From NCBI GenBank assembly GCA_026874595.1, contig CM049313.1:75016659-75080658 (forward strand): a stretch of 64,000 bases of DNA, given 5' to 3'. The notes beneath the pieces were generated by a model. That model searched no databases. It was given only the letters and a program-made list of their open reading frames with translations, and was not told the origin of the DNA. Origin of the DNA: Sipunculus nudus (taxonomy: Eukaryota > Annelida > Sipuncula > Golfingiida > Sipunculidae). The number at the start of each line of letters is the position of its first letter. Within the stretch, counting starts at the first letter, position 1. The translations under genes and the position numbers were made by a program. Below, piece after piece: positions 36,803 through 48,809 of the stretch.

Positions 36803-37018
36803 TTAATATTTCATTTTGCTGCCAGCGTGTTTGCGCTCTATGTGATGCTTCAAGTGGTCGGATCGTCTACTGCTATGTGGACAGTAAGGGCAGTGGTAGA
36901 GTACGCCCTTGTGAGCCTGAATATGGCGCCACATGCTGGTTGCGCTCATCTTGAACCATTTCCGGCACTGGGGACATTGGCGAGATTTCTGTGTGGTGGA
37001 GCGAAGTCTTGACCCCAT
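36803..37018 (-). CDS. Alternative terminal exon A: C2H2 pair
   Basis: This is the finger exon nearest the common exon. The acceptor CACTGTAG|ATG is phase 0 and the exon adds 71 residues. Finger 1 (CPQC...H-x3-H, about residues 15-35) has 13 rather than 12 residues between the second Cys and first His, because there are six residues between the core Phe and Met (FKMSATSM). Finger 2 (CPYC...RRSDHLKHH) has normal spacing. Helix residues of finger 2 at -1/2/3/6 are R/D/H/H. The TSMWRH segment is shared only with exon B, so A and B are probably sister duplicates. The exon opens with ATG directly after the acceptor, which may be chance. Confidence 0.88.
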   Translation of the reverse strand: MGSRLRSTTQKSRQCPQCRKWFKMSATSMWRHIQAHKGVLYHCPYCPHSSRRSDHLKHHIERKHAGSKMKY

Positions 37019-37029
37019 CTACAGTGACA

Positions 37030-38400
37030 CCACAAACACTGTGTTAGCTAAAGAATAGGTCATTTTAAACAAGTTTGGCACTTGTTACATCCATAAAATT
37101 GGGACCAAGTGCATGATACAGCTAGCTGTGCAAGGGTCACTAATACCTTGGTCAGAAGGTATTGTCTGGATTGGGTATGAATTGCAGATTTGCAAACTAT
37201 TACTTAATAAAAGTAACCTTTACAGATCAAACACAAAGATCCTCAGCTAGATCTAAGATTCTGTATAGACTTGATGTATTATTTATTGTAACTGTAGATA
37301 TTTAGCATCAATAAGTGTCTCCAATATATAAATGACAACAAGCTAGCTAGTTTTTGTTACCAATAAGCAACAGCTGTGTTTGTGTCAATTTTCTTACAAT
37401 GAGATTGTGCATTCTATTCATTCCAACAAGTAAGCCAACACACTGATATTTTCAACTGTGTTCATGTAGCTGTCTACTGCACATGCGGTGTATTCATATG
37501 TAATACTGATAGTTTATCCCACATTCTAGAATTTTCAACTTCACTCGTATATGTTTACTGCACATTAGGCTTGGTAAGTATCATTGCCACATCTTGATAC
37601 ATAAATGGAGAGAAAACAGTCTGTTGTTATAATAATCTCTGATTTTATCTCGATTTCAACCTCAGTCCTACTGCTGTGGCTGTACTATATTCTGATTTTA
37701 CTGCAATTTCAACCTACTGCTACATCTATGAGACATTTTCTTTAGTTACCGTCATTGATTTAATTGTCTAAACCCACCTGTAAGATGGTAACACTGAGCA
37801 AATTATAAGTGTTGTTAATGAAATAACCAAAAGAACCCATAAATATACTTGTTCTGTGTTCAGTCAGACAAAAGATGCTTCTTCTGACTGAAAACCCTGA
37901 AGATCCCAATAATGATAATTCTTGGTGAACTCTATGATTAAAGGGGCCTTTACTAAGAATGGCGACCTGTGTGACAATGTGATTCCCATTTGTGATCACA
38001 AAATTTACCAGGTCGTCATTGGAGGCTCAAAGAAGGCAGAATAGTTGCCTAGGTCTTTCAAAGGTGGTATAGACTTTGCCATGGATGCCATGAATTTTGA
38101 ACATTTTCAAAACAGTGGAACAAGGGTAGCTGAGGAGGTGGGTTGCTCAAAGGTGGCTGAAAGGAGACACAGGGGAGGCACAAGCATTGCTGTGGTTGCA
38201 GAATGGAGGCACTGTTGTTGTGTTGGTTGCACAGGTGAAGCAGAGGGCAGGCAGGCATGAAAATGCCCTAAATTTGCATTTTGGTAGGTTCCAGGGAGGC
38301 ACAAGTATTGCTGAAACAGTTACACAGAAACAGGATATCTAGGTTAAGACTACCACTGAGCGTCCTGGCCAAATTGAAACTTACTATGTTCAAATTCATT
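37030..38400. other. Start of the long first intron (3' part)
   Basis: No coding signal. A small GC-richer stretch at 38130-38310 has a repeated phrase GGAGGCACAAG(C/T)ATTGCTG, which looks like a decayed local duplication. Confidence 0.5.
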
Positions 38401-38419
38401 TGAATAATATATATATATA

Positions 38420-38602
38420 CAGTGAAACCTCGTTGTGTCGAACTCGCTTAAGTCAAATACCCCGCTTATGTCCAAGTTACAGGCTCAATATTTCGGACAA
38501 CTCTAGTTAAATTATAACCAAAAAAAATCCGCTTGTTCAAACCTCGGATGTGTCAAAGTTTTCTGAGGGTCCCTTCGACTTTGACACAACGAGGTTTCAC
38601 TG
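38420..38602. mobile_element. 183-bp MITE of Tc1/mariner (pogo/Tigger-like) type
   Basis: Terminal inverted repeats: CAGTGAAACCTCGTTGTGTC at the left and GACACAACGAGGTTTCACTG at the right, a perfect 20-bp match. The element is flanked on both sides by TA (38418-38419 and 38603-38604), the target duplication of this superfamily. There is no coding capacity. Confidence 0.9.
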
Positions 38603-38699
38603 TATATATCAATGCAGGTTTTGCAAGCCTGAATCATTTTGATATAATTTTTCAGCATGTCAAGAGATTTGGGTTGATAGTCATAATGATGTAACATTA

Positions 38700-41120
38700 C
38701 CTACAAACAATTGTGAACTCTTATAAAATTGCATTTTGCATGACCATTTGTATGATTTCCACAGAACTTTGTACTAGCCTTAGTCTACAGCCTATATGCT
38801 GGTGTCAGATATGGTGTCCTTTTATGGCCGACTGTGTTGCAAACTGGCAACAAAAGTATTCTTCCAATCTTCGTGTTGTCATCAGATTTCTTTTAAAATC
38901 AACTTTGAAGTACATAAAGTCTGACTGTCATCAGACAGGTTATCAAACCCTTACAAATGCTAAACTGCACTCAATTAACAAACCTAGGTATAGCCATCTG
39001 TATAAATTATTGAGCTGAGTATATCAGATGACCATGACCTCAAGTGTCTTTCTAGCAAGCATTTTTGCATTCAGCTCTTTTTGTCTGTTTACCCTCTATC
39101 TGACAGTCCCTTTATCGCTTACCAGACTTGGTTTCCCAATAACCCATAAAACTATTCAACCAAACAGAAATACATGACTTTTTAAATGCACGATACATGT
39201 GCACAGTATCTGTGCCAGACTGCAGAAAAAAGAATTGCCAGACAACCCGAGACTACTTCACAATCCCAACAGGATGCAACAAATTGTCTGCCGCCCAGCA
39301 TCCCACCATACAACATAAGCATGAAGAATACCCAGCTTGGATGAACCACTGTTTTATACCAGGGTCAAAAATAGAGTAACACATATAGGATATCCTGATG
39401 ATGCAGAAACAGAGTAAACAAATAAGACTGTCATGATAACAAACTTTGTCATTAAACCACCTATACACTGCATTAAATTAATTCTAAAATAAATTTAAAA
39501 TACTGATATCAAGTTCAAAGTTCAGAAACATCACTAGATCCTTCAATTATTACACAAAGAGTTTAAATTAGTGTCTATCACAATCTTACAAACAACACCT
39601 CTTGGTACACCAACCTGCATGCACAAAGCCTTCCAAAGAATTGTAATGTACACCTCTTACCCCACCCTTCATAATAAATTATCCCTGACAATTTGCCCGG
39701 CAGTTTGGTATTTTCAAATTGACATATAGTTCAACAGGCTTGTTGATGGCACAGCTTATACTTTACAGCTAATAAAAAACACCTACTAGATAAAAGATAT
39801 ATAAGCAGACAGATAGCTCAGCAAAACCAAATTATCAGATCTGTAATAAATATTCTTCAGCTCCTTGAATTGTATTTACCTGAAGCATCTGAACAGTTAT
39901 CTGATTTCACATGGGCCCTCCCACCACAAACGGTGAAACTCACCTTTTATTTTTTTACTATCTAGAGATTTGTATGCCAAATAACATCAACATCAACCCT
40001 GTTAAACTTAAACCTGGGTTACTATCCACTCCAGGAATAACATGCCTGATCAAACTCACCATAATATTTCTCACTTGTTAAGGTATCAGGTCTTATTATG
40101 GAGGAAATATATCAATTCTGGACTTCAATATGTGTTCATGAGCAAATTAAACCCAGTAAAGTGAACTTCAGGAGAGTAAAATGAAAACCACAAGACCATG
40201 ATCAAATAGTACAAATGTACCCTGCTCTGACAACTGAAGTACAAACTGTCAACAAGTTCACAACTGCCAGTTGCAGGTATCAATCCCTTATTATATCAAT
40301 ATACATCTGCTGATCTTAAAAAGGAAAATGAGCCGCATTCTGTTGTCCTCAAAAAGTAAACGGATTTATCTTGGGGGAATGTCACGATTAATATTGTTAA
40401 TTTTAACAACACATGAACATTTGCGACAGCAAAATCTGTTGTTCTGTTAATTATATACCTTCATATAAACTGTATGACCCATGACTGTAATGTTTAAGAT
40501 ATTTTATAAGTACTGTGTTATGTGATTAATGACACATTTATAAAGCAACAAAATAAACATCTAATCCTTGCCCCTGCCCGATATCAACATTAGTCATAAA
40601 AGGCCAAGGTTCACAGATTTTGCAGGCATTCCTTTTGTTTACGGAGAGCACATGTCAGCAAAAAGTGATTGATTTACTACGTGATAAGCAAATGATATAA
40701 ATATGCAAATGAACACTTACCTTTAACAGGACTTCCCAAACACAAGTATCATTATTGCCTGCTCATTGTTTTAGTTTGATAAAACTTTAGCCAAATGGGG
40801 GAAAGTTGCTTAATTTTCTGTGCTAATTAATCATTTTATCTCTAATTATAATCAGAGCAAAAGAAGTAGTCTAAACCAGCCATTTTGTTCTCTATGGAAA
40901 CCATATGGATTTTTAATAAGGCTGGAAGCTTCTCTTATATTTCAGAATAAGGGCCAGGGGTGGATGGAAGGGAAATCCTGTTGCAGTGTTGTCATCTCAC
41001 ATACATTATACATACATATATATATTGAAAATAAACTAACACATGTTATTTCTTATCAATATTTTTAAAAATGTACTATAATGTATTTAAACTTCAATTC
41101 AGTTCTGCTGTGTTTCAAAA
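38700..41120. other. Intronic AT-rich stretch
   Basis: No coding signal; short open frames only. Confidence 0.5.
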
Positions 41121-41124
41121 TTTT

Positions 41125-41128
<4 letters not shown>

Positions 41129-41167
<39 letters not shown>
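41129..41167. repeat. (TA)n microsatellite
   Basis: A perfect TA run of about 39 bp within the first intron. Confidence 0.95.
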
Positions 41168-41170
<3 letters not shown>

Positions 41171-41514
41171 CAATACATGTTTAATTGAATTTACATACAC
41201 ATCAAATTTTGATAAAAGGGTATGGTCAAAAAATTTTGTAGTACAAGTAACTTAACTGAAACTTTTGTTACGCGATTAAATTGAATAATAAATAACTTAA
41301 TGATCCAAAGCTGTTTTATACATGTCTTAGGCAAGGGGTATATAAAAATTTATCAGTCTTATCCTTATCATAAAGAAATCAACAGAAACTGATCAGTTAT
41401 AAATGAGGATTTCTGGTACCATAATAAAGAGCTTCATGAAATATTTTGGTTCACATGGGTAGGTGCCTGTGGATACAATTTAAGATGACTTAAGTAGCAA
41501 TTTTTTTTTTGCTG

Positions 41515-44170
41515 GAAGCTAAAAACCCCGGATTCAGTTTTACAACAAACAAGGGACCTATGGGTCACGGCGCTCAGCTGATATATATGATAAAAAATAT
41601 GATTTAGAAATGAGGCACATGCTGGTTTTATATGGTAATAAAAATAAGCTGAATTATGAGTTGTTGTTGTTTAGCTTATGTATGATTTTGATAGAACCTT
41701 TGGAGACAGGAAAGAGGATTAATTTCATTTATTTCATGAACAAATGGAGTGGGATTGTCACACAGATTTTGACTTGGCCATATAACTAATATAAGCAGAA
41801 CATTTAATATAAGAGTTTAACTATTTATTAGAAAAATTACAAATATTGTCCTAAATATAATTTTTATTAAAAATAATATGAGAATAGTATGATTTTTTCA
41901 AATAAAATATGACTGAAATGATTATTAAAATAATATTAAAGAATATATTCATGAATGCATTCATTAATACATTTTAAAAATATTTGCACTGGTATTCATA
42001 TACTTTCTTTTTTACCTGAATTCCCATTCTTATGAAAGAAATTTTATAATGGAGTACATATTCATATTCGTGTTTAAATACAATTGCAAGGTATTCGCAC
42101 CATGTCTGGTATTTATTCAGTTTTCACCAAACAATGATGTTGAGAATCCAGAATATACAAAATTCACACATATAAATAATGATCATAAGTACCTGGTTTT
42201 ATGGCTTTTATTTATATTTAAAAAAAATGTAATATATTTATTTTGGACTAATTTCACATCAATGTACACACTAGACACAGTAGGAATCTAGATTAATATT
42301 ATCAACTGCATCTTTGTCTATCATTAATTTCCTTCATATGATCCCTAATGATTAGTAATGAATAATATGATTTACTATTTTATCATTAAAATTGAACTGA
42401 AAAATACCATAGGTGACTGCATGGTGTTATTTGGAATACATGACATTCTATCCATCGATACAAGATTCTTATATCATCGGTAACTGCAAGTTAATTTCCT
42501 GTTATTATCAACTAACAAATTCCTTTTCTATTTTTCTTTAATTTGTTATTAAAAACCAATAAAAATTTATTAATTTATTGTTTATTGTTATGTTGTTGGT
42601 TAAAACTACTAGATGAGTTGGGTTGGACACCTAGATCAACTGTGGCTGGCCATTATATAATAAGCTGCCTGGACGCCCCAGTTTATGTCTCGCCTCAAGC
42701 ATGCATAATTTGCTGAAAGTTCAACCAGGTCAACATACAGGTGACTCAAGAGGTGCTACAGAGAGCCAAGGTCTGACATGGTCTCATAAAAACATTAATA
42801 AAAGCTACAATTTTTGGCCAATTTCTTTCAGCTTTTCAAACTAAAAAGCTGAAATCTTTATGTGTGCATGATATGAAAATTATATCAACAGTACTCACAG
42901 GAAACAAACATGCCATGGTCAAAGTTGGGCAAAATTTAAGGTACTAATTTTATATTTATACTAATAACTTATACAATTTGAAAAATTCAGAACTAATTTT
43001 GGGTATTCAATTGAATCCTGATTAAATAATGTTACATCCCTGACAAAAATCTCTAGCTTCAGCAATCCTCCTGTTAAGGGAGTAAATATATTTCTTGATT
43101 TTTTACAAAGTGCATTGTGTTTGGGCCCATAACTTAAAACAATTACGCAATACTGACATCATTTCTGGCATGTGCATAGAGAATATATAGAAAAATATGT
43201 ATATTATATATGATTAAAGTCAGATCAGTGGTTTTGATATTAGGCTGTCTTGAAGTGTAACAATGGGTTTTTAATGGAAAAATGAAGTTTTTCATTAATA
43301 TCTCGAAGGTATTAAGTCCTAGTGATCAAATTCTTGGCATGGTAGGGGATTTTTGAGACATCTAATTGTATGCCAAATTTTAGGAACTGAGAGCTGAAGT
43401 TGGGGAGCTGAGCACTTGCAAACTGCATGACACTAGTTTGATGTAAACAATATGTTACATGGTGCTTGAAAGCTTGAATAAAATCTACAGTTTTTGATCA
43501 ACTGGTTTCAAATTTTTGGTGTTTACAGACAAAATGCTAAAAAAAAACATGCTGTAAAAATTAAATCCACAGTACTTACAGGAAAAAAACGTGGTCAAAT
43601 TTGGGCAATATTTAAGGTACCAATTTTTTATTTTTGTTAATATTTTAAAAAATTTAAAAGATTTTGATCTAATTTTGGGTATACAATTTAATTTTGATTA
43701 ATTAAAGTTATATTACTGGAAAAAAAGTTTATAGCTTTAACATATTTTGTGTTAAGTGATCAAATATCTTTCCTGATTTTTTACACAATGCATTATGTTT
43801 GGGCCCATAACTTTTTAAATTTTTATAATACACACATAATTTCTGGCATGTACATAGGAACTATATAGAGGAATAACTATGGTAAATATGAGGAAAAACA
43901 GATGAGTGGTTTTGATATTAGGCAGTCCTGAAGTGTAAAAATAGGTTTTTAATAAAAAATTGAGGTTTTTCTTTAATTTCTCAAAGGAACAAAGTCGCAA
44001 AGACCCAGTTTTCGGCTTGGTAGGAGATCTTGGGGACATCTAACATTATGCCGAATTTTGGATTCCTAGGTCTTACGGTTTCAAAACGTGCCACATCTAC
44101 GGACGGACGGACGACGGACAATGGACCACGACTATAGCTCAGATGACTTATAGTCAGCTGAGCTAAAAAC
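41515..44170 (+). mobile_element. About 2.65-kb unclassified interspersed element
   Basis: The left end carries GGGACCTATGGGTCACGGC then GCTCAGCTGAT; the right end has GGACGGACGGACGACGGAC, then TAGCTCAGATGACTTATAG and TCAGCTGAGCTAAAAA, giving short inverted ends around GCTCAGCTGA. Inside are two tandem units of about 650 bp (about 42.78-43.43 and 43.44-44.06 kb), both containing TTTGGGCCCATAACTT and TTTCTGGCATGT. No transposase was found. An inverted, diverged copy of the 42.2-44.17 part lies at 62.09-64.0 kb. Confidence 0.75.
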
Positions 44171-44399
44171 TTACTCTCTTTAATGCTGCATCATGAGTGC
44201 ATTTTTTTTATGCAAATTTCTTTAAAAAATAAGGTTTAAAAAACAAGGCCTTAAGGCCTAATGCAAACCTGTGCAAAGTTTGGGAGTATGAATGGAGGCA
44301 TTATTTTTTAAATTTAATAATGATCCTCTTCAAGTCCTGCATATCTACCTTAGTCATTATGATTTCAGCAAAAATGGACGTTTCGGACCTGCAAGAATC

Positions 44400-46410
44400 A
44401 GACTAGGACATTTTAAAACTAGAATATAGGTAGTCGACAAGAGACTATGTGTATCCACAGAAATCAGAGTGGGATGGGTGAAGTGAGGCATGGATTAAGT
44501 GGCAAGGGGAATAGAGTGAGGTGTTGCATATTAGCATGGATGTCTGCAGTGTAAAATGAATATAGGTGGTGCCACCTGTCATAAGATCGAGAAAATTGTC
44601 CAGGATGTATAAACCTGCAAAATTTCAGGTGGATAAGTCAAACCACTGCTGAGATATGAGTGATTTTATATCAAGGCAGATGAACAGATGGATGCTGTAC
44701 ATAAGTGGTTACAGGTGGCGCCACCAGTTTTGCCTATGATGAAGAGCTATGTGAGATCTATACACATGCAAAATTTTGGCCCAATCGGTCAAAAGGTTCT
44801 CCAGATATGAGCTTGGATGTCTGCAGAGTAAACTTGAATGTAGGTGGCGCCACCTGTAATAAAATCGAGAAAGCTGTCCAGGATGTATAAACCTGCAAAA
44901 TTTCAGGTAGAGAAGTCAAACCACTGCTGAGATATGAGTGATTTTATCCCAAGGCAGATGAACAGATGGATGCTGTGCATAAGTGGTTGCAGGTGGCGCC
45001 ACCAGTTTTGCCTATGATGAAGAAGTATGTGAGATCTATACACATGCAAAAATATGGCCCAATCGGTCAAACGGTTCCCGAGATATGAGCTTGGATGTCT
45101 GCAGAGTAAACCTGAATGTAGGTGGCGCCACCTGTCATAAAATTGAGAAAGCTGTCCAGGATGTATAAACCTGCAAAATTTCAGGTGGAAAAGTCAATCC
45201 ACTGCTGAGATAGGAGTGATTTTATCCAAAGGCAGATAAAATGATGGACGCTGTGCAAAAATGGTTGCAGGTGGCGCCACCATTTTTACCGATGTTATAA
45301 AGCTATCAAAGGGCTACATTTGTGCAAAATTTTTCGCCTGATCGGTCAAATGTTTCCCGAGATATGTCGGTTTATGTGTGGAAACAGAGGCACAAATGGA
45401 CGTTGGGCAGCGAGGAATGGTCAAAGGTCAACCAAAAATGAGGGCCCAGCAGTTCACATGTGACCTGATGATAAACCCGATTTGCTTAAAATGCAAACCA
45501 AGTTTTTTTCAAACTGTTGAAAGATATACTTCCAATAATCTGGGAATTCTGCATCTAGACATTGTGTCTAGACGTCTAGACGCTGTGTCTAGACGTGTAG
45601 ACACATTGTCTATACACCTGCCTGAGCCAAGTAAGTTGCCATGGTGATATCTGGACCCCACCTGTTTGTACTGAGTGACCTCCTGACTTGGCTGATGAAA
45701 CTCAGCATGTTGTCAAATCTGTTTTCAAACACAGAAAGCCTTTTTCAATTGGCTACAATGCTTTTTTAAAGCTTTATTTACCCAATCTATTCTTATAAAA
45801 CTGGCAGAACCCTACCATAGAATATTTTCTTATAAAGTTTAAAACAATCAGCTTAACAGTTTCATCATAAATCAGTGTATCAGCTGGAAGAGTTTAAAAT
45901 TACATTTTTGCTTGTAAAAAACACATCAATGTAGGTTGTGCCACCAATACCTTAATTTCAGATATGACAACTGTGACAAAAATTGGTATGAAATTTGGTG
46001 ATTATAGCTCTAGCCGTTTCTGAGATTTAATTTTAGTGTGCTTTTTTGGACAGATGACTTAGTTCAACCTCCTGTAACTCAGCCAAAGATCTCTGAACTG
46101 GAACCATTCGAACAAATTTGAGAAAGATTGTTCCAGGGATCATTTCTGTGAAATATTGGTCAATTTGGCTGGACAGTTTCGGAGAAGAAGATCTTTAAAG
46201 CTTTTTAGCCTTTTCCCTATAAAATCTAAGAAAATGCAGTTAGAAAAAAAATTTTAAAAATCTGATAGAGTTTTTCAGATGACTTATTATTTGCAAAAAA
46301 TTTGGTGATGCTAGCTTCTGCCATTTTTGAGATAGCTATGGTTAACGTACAGACAACACACGACGCATGACACCGCACCATCACATAAGCTCATAGGTTC
46401 GCTAAAAAGA
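44400..46410 (+). repeat. GGTGGCGCCACC-family element with 278-bp tandem units
   Basis: The head is ACTAGAATATAGGTAGTCGACAAG near 44407. Then come units of 278-279 bp whose equivalent points lie at 44705, 44983 and 45262. Each unit has two GGTGGCGCCACC palindromes, one before AGTTTTGCC and one before TGTCATAA. The end is CATCACATAAGCTCATAGGTTCGC near 46395. Short repeated open frames (MVAGGATSFAYDEE...) arise from the unit and are not conserved as protein. Confidence 0.85.
45549..45616. repeat. TCTAGAC palindrome cluster
   Basis: GTCTAGAC-type words occur several times in 65 bp, including the palindrome GTCTAGACGTCTAGAC. It lies inside the composite repeat and may form a cruciform. Confidence 0.7.
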
Positions 46411-46659
46411 ATTAATTGCACCTACAGCAAACATATCTGTACTGATCTGCATCCTGTATACAAATGAATAGGACTCCATTTAGTACGTCATCCAGGGTGA
46501 AGGTGTCACTACCAATCTCAAGTGTACAATGACCAGATGAACACTTCCCTTTTTTAAACTAAACAAATCTTTCCCTCCCAACATATAATCAATTAACCCC
46601 TTTACTTGCCAAAATTTGGACCTGAGACAAAAATAATTTGCCAGGTGTAGAATTCTGCA

Positions 46660-47780
46660 CGTAAACTAGAATACGGGTAGTCGACAAGCGACTACATGTA
46701 TCCTCCTAAATCAGAGAGGTATGGGTGAAGTGGTGATAGGATATAGAGGTAATGGGAAAACCTTGTGTGGTAGATGACATATTACATGAAAGATATAGAT
46801 TAGCTGGTGTGGTATTGTTATGATGTCAAGGCTGAATTACCTGGAGGGAGGGAGAGAGAGAGCGAGAGAGAGCAAGCGAGACAGCAAGTGAGTGAGAGAC
46901 AGAGAGAGAAATTGGGAGTGAGAGAGAAATAGAGACAGAGAGAAACTGAGAGAGAGAAAATCAGTTGGAATGTTTTGTTTAAAGTTATTCTCAGAGTGAA
47001 CAGGTAATTGTAGATACCAGTGGAAGTGTTAGTTGGTAAGATGGCAATTAAGATGTCTGAACAAATTTTATTGTAGTGTGAATGAGAATGGTGGGGTAAA
47101 CATGCGAAATTTCAGCCTTATCGGTCAAACGAGTCCTGAGATATCAGCATGGATGTCTGCAGTGCAAACGCATAGGTAAGTGGCGCCACCTGTCATATCA
47201 ACAAAAAAATTTATCCATGATGTATACACGTGCAAAATTTCATGTGAATAAGTTCAACCATTGCAGAGATATATGCATGATTTGATCCCAAGGCAGACAA
47301 ACAGATGGATGCTGTGCAAAAAGTTGCAGGTGGCGCCACCAGTTTGGGTATGTTAAAGGGCTATGTTAGACCAATACATAGGCAAAATTTCAGGCTGATC
47401 AGTCAAACCAGTCCTAAGATATAAGCATGAATGTATGGAGCGTAAACAGGGAGGTATGTGGCACCACCTGTCACAAAAATTAAAAACCTATCCAAGATGT
47501 ATAAACGTGCAAAATTTCAAACCCATTGGTCAAACGAGTCCAGAATATGGGTTGTTATGTGTGGACACAGACGCACAGATGGCTGCAGAGTGCAGAGGAA
47601 AGGTCAGAGGTCAAAACAAAATCGGGGTGCAGCAGTTCACGTGACCCGAACATAATCCCAGCTTAGTAAAATTCTACCCAGCAGTTACTGTGGAGTTCTC
47701 AGGAAACCTATGCGGCCATGACGGCGACGGCAGTGGGCTGAAAATATAGTATCCGCAAAACTCTGTTTGGAGGATATAAT
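46660..47780 (+). repeat. Second head-to-tail copy of the GGTGGCGCCACC family
   Basis: It opens with ACTAGAATACGGGTAGTCGACAAG, matching 44407, and ends with TAGTATCCGCAAAACTCTG, matching the end near 10300. GTGGCGCCACC cores lie near 47181 and 47329, and a GTGGCACCACC variant near 47459. A GA-rich microsatellite (46849-46963) sits in its first part. Confidence 0.8.
46849..46963. repeat. (GA)n-rich imperfect microsatellite
   Basis: GAGA runs interrupted by GCGA, AGCAAG and ACAG over about 115 bp. Confidence 0.9.
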
Positions 47781-47789
47781 TATTACTTA

Positions 47790-48805
47790 AGTTACAGGTG
47801 GCACTAAAGTTTCAACCATCAAAGTGGTATCAGGTCTGGCAGGGTTGCATTTTTTAGTCACCGAGCTGTTAAAACCTGATAAAAATGTGGTTAAACCACC
47901 CCAGCTAAAACAGATTTTAGCCAGCTTTAGCCACCAAAAGTGACTAAAACAAAAACCCTGTAATCAATCTAAAAGTCATAGTCCAATATAATTTATAATA
48001 ATTTATAGGCATTTTGGCAAAATATGGGACAGCTCAACCCAGTACAGGGTGTCATTTGTCAGTTGGGACTCCATGGTTTGAAAACCTGCCATACCTTAAA
48101 TGTTGGTGTGATCACGCCTGGGTGTCTGATGATGTGTTTCTGTTATTTTGGGATATAAGCACAAAGCATGTTTGGTTGATATTTTTGTAATCAGCCTGAG
48201 AGTAACAGTTCTTCGACATCTGACATGCCATCAGTGATGGCTTCATAGACTTAATTATGACTCTACAAACTTCAATGGTTTCTTCAGCAGCCTTGGAGAG
48301 GTTGTTCAATAGTTTAGGGCTTGTGCTGACTGAGCTACCCAACAGACTTGGCATAGTGAAAGCAGCAATGTTGTGTTTATTTATTAAATTCTGAGAGGAC
48401 CAAAGGAGCTGGATTATTAATCAATCAGAATAACTCAGTACGGACATTTTCCCAATATGTCAACCCAATCAATAATTAATTTATTTGGACTTTTATGCAA
48501 CAGGTTAGACAGCAACAATTAGAACTATAAAATATTCCATGAAGCTCTCGAACAAATTCACCATTTCCTCAGTTTTGTTTCTTCAAAAAGTGACCATGAG
48601 AAAAAAATATTCATCGATTCCTTTATTATAAAAACCAAAGAAAGAAATTTTAAATTCAAAATACAAAAAAGTGGGCCATTATAATTAAATTATCAAATTA
48701 ACTATAAATTATTGAAATAATTTACATGAATCAGTGCAGTGATTTAAAAAGAAAATTCCTAAGAAAACTTTCAATTCAAAATTTCAAAAGAGTAAATTTA
48801 CAAAA
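47790..48805. other. Start of the long intron, or 3' UTR of a read-through transcript
   Basis: It follows the common exon on the minus strand. No coding signal; the 48112-48354 open frame has no motif. Confidence 0.45.
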
Positions 48806-48809
48806 TGTA

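Noticed and set aside
39197-39379. 60-codon plus-strand frame with several Cys
   Set aside because: The Cys spacing fits no zinc-binding motif, and nothing around it suggests an exon.
44705-45168. Two similar 61-codon frames (MVTGGATSF.. and MVAGGATSF..)
   Set aside because: They fall one repeat unit (278 bp) apart in a tandem repeat with stops at the same place; the similarity is that of the DNA repeat, and other copies are not open.
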